A stretch of 64,000 nucleotides of DNA from Agapetus fuscipes (Eukaryota; Arthropoda; Insecta; Trichoptera; Glossosomatidae). The position numbers and the translations under genes were made by a program. Of this stretch, positions 42,698 to 53,905 are shown one piece after another. The stretch spans positions 8,122,001-8,186,000 of the forward strand of contig OX637334.1 of NCBI GenBank assembly GCA_951799405.1, read 5' to 3'. Below the pieces are notes generated by a model. The model was not told the origin of the DNA. It saw nothing but the letters and a program-made list of their open reading frames with translations, and ran no database searches. Every line of letters starts with the position of its first letter. Within the stretch, counting starts at the first letter, position 1.

Positions 42698-43504
42698 TAC
42701 TTAACAACGTGTGTATTTACCCTCTCGAATTACGGTCGTTTGATATGCTTCAAAATTATTATTCCCTCTGAAATTGATTCATATTTCTGTTATTTGACAA
42801 AGCGTTGAATATTATTTTGTTGGCGTTTTGTTAGCATCGCAGCCAATGTCCAAAACAAAAACATAATAATTGTTGTAATTATAATAAAAACTATAACTTA
42901 CGCTCACGGGTACATAGACAATGTGATGTGTGAGAAAGAGTTGATCTTTGATTTTCACGAAACAAATATGTTTCTGACGTTGGCTTTTTTTTTGTAAGCA
43001 CGTTATTTTTCAGACGAAGGAGAAAGACTATAAAGTAAATTAACACAGTATTAATTTACTTATTTGGAGGCATAATTAACTCCAAAATAAATGATCAGTC
43101 TATCGCCAGTCTTAATGAGTGATCATCCTTTCACCCATAAATTATTGCTCATCTCCGCTTCAGGATTTCTCCTGGTACCGTCCTGACAGATTCATGCTGT
43201 TCAGCGGACCACGATACGAGAGAACTTGCTCCAGACATGCGATGGGAAAGAGATTTCATGTCTTGTATTTTTACTGCGGGTTTCAGGCTCGACCTAACGC
43301 TCAGCTCTCTTAACCATATACTGGGGAATGTGTGAAATTCAATCTTATTTTGTAATATTACACAAAAAAACGTAGATACCTAGCAAATATATTGCTAAAT
43401 AAATTAATAATCCACATCACGCAATTATCTTTCTACTGCCTCTTGAATCAAAGGCTGATGATAAAAATGAAGCCGGTAACAAAATGTAACGTCACCTCAC
43501 CAGG
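42698..43504. other. No feature recognised
   Basis: Frame at 43119-43313 lacks motifs. Confidence 0.4.
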
Positions 43505-43700
43505 CTGCCATCCAAAATATCATCATCATAATGAGCTTGACAGTTCTACGTGGGCCTTGGCTGAATCCAGGATTCTCCTCCACTCTCACCTGCCCATGAC
43601 TATTTCTCTCCAGCCATATAGCTATGTCCGCCTTTGCTGCATCTGCGTTGACACGGTCCATCAATCGCATTTTTGGACTTCCTGGTCTTTTTTAGTCTTT
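43505..43700 (+). repeat. Family H copy
   Basis: 'catcatcataatgagcttga', 'ccttggctgaatccaggatt', 'ctcctccactctcacctgcc' and 'gctgcatctgcgttgacac' match 14785-14960. Confidence 0.7.
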
Positions 43701-44819
43701 CAGTATACGTATAGCTAATCAGTTTACTGTTTTTAATTTAATAATGGGGTATACAGGATGTAAAACAAGGAAATGTGATTTATATGCATGTTGTCACAGC
43801 ATACATATAAGAATAGGAAGAAATGGAGGCAAATCTTCAGAGACTCTGGCCATCTCAAGAAAAATGTCGACAAAGCTACAGTTAAAGTTTTAAGCACAGT
43901 TAAGTGCTTGGTTGTCTTATGCCCATCAGAGGTAATTCCACATGTGTTATATTTACAGGACCAATGTGTCTTATGAAAACTGGAAATTGTTTTAAAATAT
44001 GTAGAACAACTCTTACCTTTTCGTGTTTTACGTTTTTTTCTTACCTCAAATTGTGCAGAATGTAAGAATTTTTAAGAATAATTTATTGAAAGGTCATCTC
44101 TGAATCAAATGGTAGATAAGCCAACGGGACAAATTGTAGGTTTGGTTTATGACGTTTTATTTTAGTAAGTATGTATGTATTTATACAAAAAATACAAATC
44201 AAATGTACTTGAAAGATTAATAAAAAGCAACTGTTTCAAAATAAAACAATTATTGAAATACACTCTGAGTTTATAAGTAGTAATACATGTATCGCAACTC
44301 AGAAAAATATGAATTCATCCAGCAACAATGCACGCTTTTTTCTTGTATAATTTGTATTAAATATTGTTCGGGAATTTGGTCAGGTTTGTTTGGTCGCTGG
44401 TTTCTTTGAATAAAATATCGGGACTTCTTGTTACCGGTTGAGTTTATTTTTACAAGTATGCTTTTACAACAATATGCAAGAGAATAACGAGAAACACAAG
44501 AGAAGAACAAGAGAGAACAGTAGAGAAGAACACTTACAGCAAGAGAAGAAGAGAAGAACATTTAAATTAGCAGAACCATTGCTTTTATATCAAGACATTA
44601 CAACCTCACTAAATTTGGTGACAACACTCTAATTCACCAATAAAAAATGTCGGCCAATCAAAACGTCGTGACGTCAGACCATAAACAATTTGGAGTTGCT
44701 AAATTCACAACATATATCATTTTTATTTACCTACCATAATATAAATTCTATCGCTTATCGCTTACATTATCATTACATATCTATCATTACATAAATCACT
44801 CTAATATAGACATTGTGTT
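43701..44819. other. No gene recognised; may include an LTR
   Basis: If the primer-binding-like site at 44853 is real, an LTR would end at 44851 and lie in this stretch. Its start could not be found. The AGAAGA-rich 44480-44560 gives a low-complexity charged frame. Confidence 0.3.
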
Positions 44820-44880
44820 TATTATTGAAATACTCGAAATACCACTTGACACTGGCGCTCCCGCTGTACGTGGGAATTCG
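44820..44880 (+). mobile_element. Possible LTR end plus primer-binding site
   Basis: 'ataccacttgaca' could be the 3' edge of an LTR, followed by TGGCGCTCCCG at 44853 and 'tacgtggga', like the TGG-start primer-binding sites of Gypsy/BEL elements. A GAAGAA run follows immediately. Confidence 0.3.
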
Positions 44881-45444
44881 CCATGAAGAAGAAGAAGATT
44901 AATTACTTGACTTTCTTTAACTAATGTTATTTTTTTTATACACTCTCATATTTTCTCAAACAAATATTATAAATGTAAGATGAGAATTCCTCCCCTTGGT
45001 GTGGGTCGCAAAAAACTCGCTCGTTCCATTAATGATGGATGGAGGGCTCATTAGGCGGGACATGTCACAGCCGCATCGACAATTGAACTAATGAAGCCGT
45101 TTTAACTGCACTTGGAATGTGAAAAATGACCACTTTTCTTGGCTGCAGAAATTATAAAGTTCAGAGTAATTTTAAATCGATCAGCGTAAGAACGAGTATG
45201 TAAAGATCTGGTTTTATACAAAATAATTACTACATTGTGTGGTCTTTTTGTGATATTGTTTAGCTCAATATTTTATTTATTGTTTAATAATATAAATTAC
45301 ACAAAAAATGTTTCAAAAACCTGTCGTGGAATTTAATATAATATACTTACTCGCGGTTATCTTAAGCAAAATCGTTTTTATTTGTTATCTTTGAAGATGA
45401 ATGATAACAAAGTAAATGCTTCTACAATCAACAAAACAAAGGCT
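44881..45444. other. No feature recognised
   Basis: Nothing identified. Confidence 0.4.
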
Positions 45445-45478
45445 TTCTTCACGAGTTGGTTTATTTCCTCGAGCGCAT
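45445..45478 (+). repeat. Family D short repeat
   Basis: 'ttcttcacgagttggtttat' and 'ttcctcgagcgc'. Confidence 0.55.
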
Positions 45479-45705
45479 TCTGTGTCTTCACAGCATTATC
45501 GAATGAAAAACAAACAAATCTCACAACACAAAAGAATAACATTTTTTTTGTTGCACCATACGACGTTTATGTGGTACGGTCTATACAAGCCAACATACTG
45601 CATTGGCTGAGTCATATACAGTGGATGGACCGTCATATTCTGGAAAAGTTGGACACAAACCGAGCTATTTTCAAAAGGCAAAGCCATGACTCATCCGCAG
45701 CCTGC

Positions 45706-45775
45706 AGTAAATTTTCCATGTAAAAAGTCGATGATTCGTTGATCGATTATGGATGAAATGTTTTGTGAATGACAT
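45706..45775 (+). repeat. MITE fragment related to 26690-26793
   Basis: 'agtaaattttccatg', 'gatcgattatggatgaaatg' and 'ttttgtgaatgacattg'. Confidence 0.5.
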
Positions 45776-45784
45776 TGAAAAGGG

Positions 45785-45950
45785 CTCAGGACAGTAGATA
45801 GATCCAAATAAAGTGATTGGATTGAGTGATGGTAGACTTTCGTGTGGTAAGAGTATGGTAGGAGGAAGGCGTTGGAAAAACAGTGGTGGATGCGGTTAAT
45901 CAAGGATGCCAAGGTCCCCCCGGGTTGTCGAGTGATTGATGGTGATGATA
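45785..45950 (-). repeat. Family U, reverse
   Basis: Reverse complement gives 'caacccggggggaccttggc', 'atccttgattaaccgc' and 'ccaacgccttcctcc', the family U order. Confidence 0.65.
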
Positions 45951-46049
45951 ATGATAAGAACTTTTTTTTCTCTTTTTTTTTAAATTTCTGAAAACTTATG
46001 ATAAAATTTCTTAGAATGATTACAGGGAAATAGAGGACATAGTGAGATG

Positions 46050-46190
46050 AAGCAGATCCAGGCTACGATTTTGAAATGAGTATGTCTCCAGAATGAAGCA
46101 TGAAAGACTCGCCCAGATCAATGCTCATGAGATGCCAATAGGTCAATGCCTAGCTGGAAGACCTCTTAGAGAGTGGAAGGATAGCTGAAC
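46050..46190 (+). pseudogene. Retroelement C-terminal relic
   Basis: One frame gives RMKHERLAQINAHEMPIGQ and AGRPLREWKDS, resembling the 'GHVLRM....R....GRP..RWRD' end of non-LTR proteins. Confidence 0.4.
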
Positions 46191-46740
46191 ATTTTCATTC
46201 TAAGATGCTTGATTTTTTGTGTGAATCATAGTTTTTTTTATGAATACAATTAATTCCCTTAAAAGGACTGAATACAAACAAAAAAAAGGTTAGCACTCAG
46301 TGCATTACTAATAAGGATTACTAAGTATTTAATGGCTGTAATACTGTTTTTTTTGCAAGTTATAAATTTCCATAAAACACAAGGCACCTTCTGCATTCCC
46401 TCACTTTTTCTCAGTTCCCATGTAAATACCTGACACTATTGATTTATAAGGCAGCCATGAGACGTGTCGGCTAGCCTTGTTTGCTTTTTTAAATGCTAAT
46501 TCATCTCCACTTAAGTATTTCATATTTTTTACTAATCCATAAACTTAATTTTATGAAGTAGATAACTAAATAAAACGAAAAAATAAATTGTAAAAGAAGA
46601 TTAACATATTTCGATTTCCAAACTGCCTTCTTTTCATTATGATATAGAAGTACCTACTGCTTATTGAAAAATAGTGTTTTGGAAATATCTGTAGGTCAAG
46701 AGTTCTTTCACAAGGTCTAGTTTATGTTAAAGTAAAGGAT
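46191..46740. other. No feature recognised
   Basis: Nothing identified. Confidence 0.4.
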
Positions 46741-46995
46741 ACCTTGGCTTAGATTAAAGGGCTGACAACCCTGTAAAAAAAAGTTCACATTTCCAATATC
46801 ATCCCTGTTTCAGGGATAGGCGGCAAGTGTTGCAGGATTATCTTGATTTGAGATTTGGGTATTTATTTTATAAGCACACTTAATCAGCATGTCCGTTACA
46901 CATGCACCATGTGTAAGCACGATTTTACACGTGTCTGTTAATGGCCATGAAATTAATATGCATCTTAAATGTTAATATATCTTTACAATTTTAAT
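46741..46995 (+). repeat. Family C, full length, diverged
   Basis: 'gggctgacaaccctgtaaaa', 'ccctgtttcagggataggcg', 'gatttgagatttgggtattt' and 'cttaaatgttaatatatctt'. Confidence 0.75.
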
Positions 46996-47009
46996 AATGA
47001 TCATCTTGC

Positions 47010-47195
47010 TGCCTGTGGAGCTGCCTGTGGACCTACATTATATGTGATCGAAAACGTCGTGTGACCAAATTGTCCGTGAACAATGTGTCTGTGCACGAGT
47101 TTTATGTGGCTGAGTTGTCTGTGACCGAAATGTCATTCACCAAAAAATGATACGGACAAATTGTCATGTGACCAATTTGTCGTGATACGATAAAT
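47010..47195 (+). repeat. Accordion repeat, single orientation
   Basis: Units such as 'tgtgaccaaattgtccgtg', 'tgtgaccgaaatgtc' and 'tgtgaccaatttgtcgtg'. Related to the right half of 23060-23375. Confidence 0.75.
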
Positions 47196-47621
47196 ATGAC
47201 GTATGTACGTTACTACCTACTATTCAATGTCATTTTCTTTGTGTGTTTACCGTCAATCACACTCCATAATAAGAACTCAAGTGTACAATTTGTACACTTT
47301 TCCTCGAAGTTACTGTTACTAGAATATGTACATTGCACATGCGTCATTTTTCCCTGGAATCGTTTTTATACGGGTTGCTACTTGCGTATCCTTTTATCGG
47401 TATGCCCATTTTGTAAGTGGGGAAGATAATACTTGACGGAATATATTATCGTGAATGGAAAAGTAAAAATTCCAGAGTGATAAAATGGAGATAACATACT
47501 AGGAAAGAGTTATTTCAGTTATTCCATTGCGGATTAAACATTCGAAATTAATTCTCGTTGGTTGTCTTGTGGATAACAAATACGAATTCATATTCGGAAG
47601 CACTTAGGTAAGTTAGATTTT
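47196..47621. other. No feature recognised
   Basis: Nothing identified. Confidence 0.4.
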
Positions 47622-47656
47622 TAGCGGAGCACAAAAAAATGGAATATGCTCTTTGC
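47622..47656 (+). repeat. Family B fragment fused to family A
   Basis: 'ttagcggagcacaaaaaaat' and 'gctctttgctg', directly followed by family A. Confidence 0.5.
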
Positions 47657-47772
47657 TGTCCGGTCAATTGGTAAGGTGCTTGAATCCCTCCGTGGGTGCT
47701 AGAAATGATTTCCCGTTTCGATTTTATTTCAAACCTAAAATAAAATACCGGCAAGGTTACCCAGTCCTCCTT
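47657..47772 (+). repeat. Family A 5' fragment, deleted
   Basis: 'ccggtcaattggtaaggtgc', 'agaaatgatttcccgtttcg' and 'aaaataaaataccggcaagg'. Confidence 0.7.
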
Positions 47773-47849
47773 TGTTAAATATTTTTTGTTTTTTTTTTCA
47801 GCTTACTTTCCAAGCTCCAACATCTTCGGCTGACATCGTTGTCAGGTTA

Positions 47850-48063
47850 CATTCTCCCGGCTTCTTCTTCCTTCTTGCAGTTCCTCGGTTGTCGACCACC
47901 AAAACCGGATCGACTTCTTTCCAAAAGTCGTTGCTCGTTTGGTGAGCCGGTCGATATGCTGTGCGGTGGCCCTTGACGCGATATACTGATCTACATTTAC
48001 ATCTCTCGCTAAATTAAATGCTATTTCTCTCAGCGCAGAGAGGTCGGCGGATTTATGGGGTCG
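47850..48063 (-). other. Unrecognised stop-free frame without ATG
   Basis: Minus strand, about 70 codons between stops, including SADLSALREIAFNLARDVNV and QYIASRATAQHIDRLTKRAT. Composition looks protein-like but no family was recognised. It could be a retroelement scrap or chance. Confidence 0.3.
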
Positions 48064-48137
48064 TTAAAATTTTGCAACGGTTATATTTTTTAAAGGTAAT
48101 GAGACAGAAGTCTGACCCTTAAAAACAAAAATAAAGG

Positions 48138-48260
48138 TAACTAAGCTGTACAAATTTTGATCGCGTTGTCACCGAAGGCGTTACAGGTGGCTTGTGGAAC
48201 CTATTTACTTACACTGATACACGTAACGGGTGCAGCTATACGCCAACCACTTCAGAAGCG
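48138..48260 (-). repeat. Family A 3' part, reverse
   Basis: 'ctaagctgtacaaatttt', 'ttgtggaacctatttactta' and 'acgccaaccacttcag'. Confidence 0.6.
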
Positions 48261-48391
48261 CTATTCTGCTAACTTCCGCGACGAGATAGCGATTCATGTC
48301 CAAAAGTAACTCTGTGACTCTAAGCGCTAGCAAGTTTTGACTTGGATCGATATCCAAAGTGTAAGGAATTAAACAGAATAGCGCTCCAGAG
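48249..48391. mobile_element. ~143-bp inverted-repeat element inside family A
   Basis: Left 'agcgctattctgctaacttc' mirrors right 'aaggaattaaacagaatagc'. It interrupts the reversed family A just after 'cacttcag'. Confidence 0.65.
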
Positions 48392-49204
48392 AAATCATTT
48401 ATGTATTTTTTTCATATTATATTTAAATCGTTAGGTGATATGTTATCTAATTTTATTTATGGGACGCTCACCCTTGACATGTGTGCCTCTAAGCATTGCA
48501 CGTTCCTGATGAGAATAAAACAAACAATGAAAAAAACTTCCACATTACCTGCCTTAATATGCAAATAAATTGCAGTTCTGACTTAACTGCAAGCTTTATG
48601 TATCTATCTCCTAAGATCTCCCTAAGAGAAGACTTTTTATTTTACAAAATGCAGAATTAAACGTCAAGTTACGATTAAAAAAAATCTATAAAATTAACGA
48701 AATGACTGCACACAAAATGTGCGCTAACCAATACTTAAAATAAATTCCTGTAACACAGCGAGTTATTTGTCAATAATTATTTTCTTTCAAAGCCGTAATC
48801 ATGCAGCGAACTTTTGGTTTTATTTCACGCAGCATCTGTGTATTTTAAGTATATTTTTAGAAAGTTTGATAAAATCATTTATCCCAACATGATGACGTCA
48901 CAGCTCTAGATGACAAGGTTTCTTAGAAAACAAAATATAATAAATAAATATTGGTTAGCTAAGGCTTTCACCGCCGATTGAGTTTTTTGGAATCTGCTGC
49001 CGTAGTCTTTTAGTGCTGCAGCTTCAGTACGTTTCACCTATCTCTTTAATGGGCGTCTTCAGCTTCATTTTGATACAACGTGATATTGATGCAAATATTT
49101 TTCCTTTTTCCTGCCAATTCCATCAAAGCAGTCTTTCAACTAACGTGTGCTCACCGTCGATGTTAAACTCACAATGAATCAGATACTGAAATCTCGCATT
49201 TTTT
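48392..49204. other. No feature recognised
   Basis: Contains TGACGTCA at 48893-48900. Confidence 0.4.
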
Positions 49205-49837
49205 TAGGGATGTTATGGATAGGATGTTTCGGATACGGACAGAGATATTGGGATAGTATTATTTAGATTTCGGGTACAGATCCGGATATTTCATAATTAT
49301 TTCGGATATCCGCTTGTTTCGTTTACGGATATGACATTCTAAAGAAATTGTGAAAGCATAACATCTAAAAATAAGAACATAGATTGTATCAATTTTATTT
49401 CTAGGTTAGGTTTAACAATAAGTCATATCATATGATTATTATAGCTTCTTTATTAAAAATGTAAAAAAACATTTGAATTACACAATATAACATTATTAAT
49501 TTATGAGGCATTCACCTTTTATTTAAAAAAAAATAAAAATCAAAAATAATTTATAGATGGTCACGGGACGAGTAAAAATTAATAATGTACGTTTGATATA
49601 AAATTTAATAATGGTCGGACATTATTAAATTTTACTTGCCCCGTAACCATAAACAAATTGCTTTGGATTTTAAATTTGTAATACTCGTAAAAAATGTAAC
49701 ATTTGTTTTTTCTATAACATTATCCGAAACTGTTATATCCATAGAGTACTCTATGGTTATTTCGGTTTTGATTCCGGAGTGTTTTTTTGTTGTCGGATAT
49801 CCGATAGTTCACGTTACGGATATCCATAACATCGCTG
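49205..49837. mobile_element. Non-autonomous hAT-like element, ~633 bp
   Basis: Ends 'tagggatgttatggat' and 'atccataacatcgctg' are inverted and fit the hAT terminal form CAGnGATG. Subterminal 'ggatatccg' repeats occur near both ends. No transposase. Flanking 8-mers do not match well, so the target duplication is unproven. Confidence 0.65.
49558..49650. repeat. Foldback nested in the hAT-like element
   Basis: 'atggtcacgggacgagtaaa' pairs with 'tttacttgccccgtaaccat', and 'attaataatgt' with 'acattattaa'. Confidence 0.75.
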
Positions 49838-50477
49838 GTATTTATGTCTTTTCAGAGAAGACCTTAAAAGAAGGATCCAAATCTTGATTCAGAGAAACAA
49901 CCAGACGCTGCCATGTCAACCGCTTTGATGTTGTTTTTTTTTTTCAAAAAAAGAACAAAAGATCAACGCTGTCTCATTAAAATTCCAATTTTGAAAATTC
50001 AAAAAAATGTAGAATATAAAATTCCGTTGAATAATGTATTGTAGTGAATTTCTCTCTCACACGTGCATTAATTTATTTTGATCGCGTTCCGTATAAATTA
50101 ATAGTAATAAACGCGTTTTTTTTCTAAATTAACACGTTTTTTTTCAATTATAATGAAATATGACTAAAACGCCAGAACTTTGACTCGCTTTTATAATTAC
50201 TTAATTCCAATGTAACTGTTGAAATAAATTGAAAATAATTTGTTTCTGAAACTGGATTTTTGAGATGAAATTAAAATTCTTAAATAAAAATATATGTTAC
50301 ATGACTATTTACTAATACGAAGTATTTTTGTGTTCGATTTTTCATTTCTATTGAATTATTTTCTTATAGTTTTTCTATTTTTTTTTTAAGTTGACCGGTT
50401 TTTGGAAAAGTCATAAGAGTTTTGTAACCCTGCAGAGAGCATACTTAAAAATCAACTCATATTTTTTATTGCTGAGA
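49838..50477. other. No feature recognised
   Basis: AT-rich, nothing identified. Confidence 0.4.
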
Positions 50478-50545
50478 ATCGAATCCACGCCTTTCCGATT
50501 ACAAATACAAAGTTTTAACCGCTGCCTGGACTGCGGACCGGATAA
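50478..50545 (-). repeat. Family B head, reverse, degenerate
   Basis: 'gagaatcgaatccacgcctt' and 'actgcggaccgg'. Confidence 0.45.
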
Positions 50546-50579
50546 CACCGCACATAATATAAAACGTTATTTGTACTTT

Positions 50580-50665
50580 ATTTAGAGTCGGAATCGCAAA
50601 AATTCCACGGCCTTCCGATTACGAGTACGTAGCGTTAACCACTAGACTACGAACCACTCAGCTGC
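50580..50665 (-). repeat. Second family B head, reverse
   Basis: 'ccttccgattacgagtacgt' and 'gcgttaaccactagactacg'. Tandem with the preceding head. Confidence 0.5.
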
Positions 50666-50705
50666 TTGTGGTATCGAATGAATTATTTATAATTTATTAC
50701 CTATG

Positions 50706-50915
50706 TAAGTTACAAATACAAATACTTAACATTGAAGATTCATATAAATGCACGCCCACAAGCAGTTGTCAAGTTGTAAAGACCCATATCTCAAATGAAC
50801 ATAAGCCCTGAAACTTTTGCCGACTTTTTTGTAAGACGACGGACATTTTCTAAGTAACCCATTTTTAAAGTACCTACGGGAGGTTCCGTCTATCCTATAA
50901 GTGAAGGAATTAAAA
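50706..50915 (-). repeat. Family C, reverse
   Basis: 'ttgaagattcatataaatgc', 'ctcaaatgaacataagccct' and 'ctataagtgaaggaatt'. Confidence 0.7.
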
Positions 50916-51619
50916 TAAATATGAATATTATTTTTAAAATGTCTTTGCAACTAATAAGTAATATGTATAATATTAGATATTAATGATTATAGAAGCTTAG
51001 AGACTAAAAAATTTTTTTTTTTTAAAAAGATTAATCTAATGTCAAAAACAAGAATTTGACATTTGACGAATTAATCCGCAAATTAAAAGTGTCGCTTTTA
51101 AAAAAGTGCTAGCTCTTCGTGTGTGTGGGTTTGATAGGCAGGGACCTTAATAACAATTATTGCATGACAATTTAAGGGGGTTTATAAAAATCACTTGGAT
51201 TCCAGAGATCATGTCTCTGAGCGTCATTAAAACAAACTGGTTTGCCGCTACTTATTATGCTGAATATGCGATGAACAACCTTTTAGTTAGTTGGACAATA
51301 AAAAAAACAATTTAAAATACCACTTTGTTTGATTTCAAACTATGATTGTTTTCCTGGTTCAACAAAAAAGAATGGGTAATTGTTTATTAATAATTCATAA
51401 AATTAAAATAATTAATAATGTTAAGAACTGTCGAACTGAAGAAAGTCATTCATTTTGCTGCAATACAATACAATACATTTTCTAACCTTATTTCTTTTCT
51501 TTGTTTCAGGTTAGGATTTGTTCATCAAGTGTGATTAAAGATGTCAAAAAATTAGTTTGCAAATAAAAGGTAGGAAACTCAAATGCCCATTTTTAAAACA
51601 ATAACTCAAGTCACTGTAT
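50916..51619. other. No feature recognised
   Basis: Nothing identified. Confidence 0.4.
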
Positions 51620-51770
51620 TCAGCCGCCATTCTACTTGGGGTATCCAACACTACTGCAAATGCGTCTCAACTTTGTTTTGATTTTATTCTCGTTTATACT
51701 GCACTCATTTACAGCCCAGTCTTTACCTTATCCTGACCCTGTCATTCAGTATCTTACCAATTTATTACTG
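51620..51770 (+). repeat. Family Y dispersed repeat
   Basis: 'cagccgccattctacttggg' and 'gcgtctcaactttgtttt' match 54325-54400 in order. Confidence 0.45.
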
Positions 51771-51889
51771 AAGGTGAATTAAGAACTTCTGCAAAAAGTT
51801 GTCATAAAATAAACACACGTCTATTTAAATTAATAATGCAAAAATAAAAAAAATCATTTTCTTCATGACTTGATGTGATAACACTCCGA

Positions 51890-51922
51890 AAGCGCTTGAG
51901 GTAATAAACCAACTCGTAAAGG
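51890..51922 (-). repeat. Family D short repeat, reverse
   Basis: 'agcgcttgaggtaataaacc' and 'aactcgtaaagg'. Confidence 0.5.
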
Positions 51923-52011
51923 AAAACGTTTTTATTTTTGTATAACTTATTTAAAATGAATCTTGACAATTTCAAAACACAAACTCTTACAGTGCTACTC
52001 ACAAATAATTT

Positions 52012-52135
52012 GATCTACAGCTAATCAACAGATCGCCGATATTTTTTAAGGAAAATTCACTGTAGGCTACGGATGAGCCATAGCTTTGCTGTTTGAGAAC
52101 AACACCGTTAAAAATTTACACGTCCACTTGTTAAT
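52012..52135 (+). repeat. Family R (MITE-like) copy
   Basis: 'ggaaaattcactgtaggcta' and 'cggatgagccatagctttgc' match 19790-19870. Confidence 0.6.
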
Positions 52136-52264
52136 TTGTGTGTGAAAATCCGTTTTTTTTTTAAGTATAAGAAAATATGACATAAATGACAAGTTAGTTG
52201 TGAACTTTAGCAGCTGGTTGTCGTCCCCTGTAGTTGCAGAAGTCATCCTTTTTTGCACTCAGCA

Positions 52265-52413
52265 GTTTAATATGCGGCCCGCATTAAATGTGGGGACAGA
52301 AAAATGTCCCCCGCGGCTGAAGGTGAAAGCTGTTAACCCCGTCATTAGGTGAGACGGAGGTCTGAGATAGCGCCGCGACCAGCGAGCTTAAAGCTCTCCG
52401 CATATTAAATCTA
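52265..52413. mobile_element. GC-rich MITE-like element, ~149 bp
   Basis: Ends 'gtttaatatgcgg' and 'ccgcatattaaat' are inverted. Internal hairpin 'tggggacagaaaaatgtccc'. No coding capacity. Confidence 0.65.
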
Positions 52414-52690
52414 CTGGGATCTGCTGAAGTACCTTGCGATGACAGAAAAATCAAGCAAAATTAGACTGATCATCATTTGAACTTCAGGTGGCATATTTAT
52501 GGCTTCTTCTTTCTCAGACCTTCTCAGTCCACTTCTGCACGAGGCCCTTATATTCAAGACGAAAAAAATGGTATGTACTCAATAAAGTGAGGACGCATCT
52601 GCGAAAGTACTGGCCTCTTCTAAAAGAACAGTATATATCTAAATTAAGATTGTTTGTGAATTAAAAAAAAATACATTAAAATTTAACTCT
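52414..52690. other. No feature recognised
   Basis: Nothing identified. Confidence 0.4.
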
Positions 52691-52913
52691 AATCTAGTCT
52701 ATGTTGCGAAGACTTATTAACATTTAAAGTTCATATAAAATGGATGCCCACATATAAACACCTGTAAGTTCTCGCTTAGAAATGCTGCACGAGTACTCAC
52801 TTACAATTCAAAAACCAAACCTCAATTGAACATAAGCCCAGACACTTTAGCCGTCCTTCCCTGAAATAGGGGTGACAATGGCATAGTGAACCATTTGTAC
52901 AGCATGGGTGGTA
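52691..52913 (-). repeat. Family C, reverse
   Basis: 'tctatgttgcgaagacttat', 'taagttctcgcttagaaatg', 'ccgtccttccctgaaatagg' and 'gtacagcatgggtggta'. Confidence 0.75.
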
Positions 52914-52948
52914 CTAATGTTTTTATTTATTTTTTATTTCAGTGTAGC

Positions 52949-53268
52949 ATTCTGGTCAATAGCTCAGTTGGTAGAACGCTCGCATTCAACGCCAGAAGTC
53001 TAGAGTTTAATCACCTCCAAAGGTGTCAGAAGCGATTCATTTTTTCGTGGTTTATTTTAAATCCAAAATAAATATCCAGGCAAATTTATCTCAGCCCTTA
53101 CACAAATTAGAAGCTGGGAAACCTTCACTCAAAGTGAAGTAGGTAGTAGTTGTAAAACTGGCTTTCTTAACTGTGACAATACATATATTTCATTCGCCAC
53201 ATCCGACGTCCTCCTTTTAGGACAGCGCGGTAAGAAGTTGCACTAGATAAGGAGATTAGTTGCGTTAA
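52949..53268 (+). mobile_element. Family A SINE, full length, diverged
   Basis: 'ggtcaatagctcagttggta', 'gtgtcagaagcgattcattt', 'agaagctgggaaaccttcac', 'gcgcggtaagaagttgcact' and 'gagattagttgcgtt'. Confidence 0.8.
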
Positions 53269-53274
53269 TGTTTA

Positions 53275-53330
53275 TTTCTCAGCCTATCTGCATCCACTCT
53301 TGGATGTAGGCCTCCTCCCATCCGGTGTAG
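53275..53330 (-). pseudogene. Retroelement scrap (GGLHPRVDA-type), antisense
   Basis: 'ctgcatccactcttggatgt' and 'aggcctcctccca' is the antisense of the 'GGLCPAVD' end of RTE-like proteins, seen widely in insect genomes. Confidence 0.5.
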
Positions 53331-53612
53331 CTTACAGTTCTGTAATTTGTATGATATGTAGTAGTAATGGCCATTAGTTGGTTTGATTTTTCTCCACACT
53401 CTAATGGTAGTAAATGTACGAGTATTTACTTAAAGGTGAACATGATCAGAGATGATTTTCATTCCCATAATGGAGCTGAAGGCATAAATTATAGTCTCCG
53501 ATATTTATAAGTGGCTCTCGATAAAGCTTCCATTTTATCTTTTAATATTTACGTGACTGTATATGTACGTACATATATCGTAAAAACCTTTTTCCAAAAA
53601 AAAAAAAATTAC
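53331..53612. other. No feature recognised
   Basis: Nothing identified. Confidence 0.4.
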
Positions 53613-53905
53613 ACAGACCGGCCTGCAGTCTAGTAGTTCACGTTGCAGACTCGTTATTGGAAAGTCATGAGGTTGATTTCCGGTGGAACACAAAATAATC
53701 ATTTAGTTTTTGAAAAGGGTTGAAAAATTCATAAACATACCTTACCGAAGACTTGTCACCAAAGATTCTTCCAGCCTTACAGCAACTAAAGCTTATCTAC
53801 TGGTGTAATTGACGATTTATATAGCGATGATCAAGCTCGCAGAGCGCTGTTGAGGTGTGATTTACAAAAAAACAACGATCATTTAAATAAATCATCCTGA
53901 TATTT
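53613..53905 (+). mobile_element. Family B SINE, near full length, tRNA-only head
   Basis: 'gaccggcctgcagtctagta', 'ttgatttccggtggaacaca', 'ttccagccttacagcaacta', 'gatcaagctcgcagagcgct' and 'aaataaatcatcctgatatt'. Confidence 0.82.

Noticed and set aside
44438..44632. Charged 64-codon protein
   Set aside because: Low-complexity AGAAGA-rich sequence.
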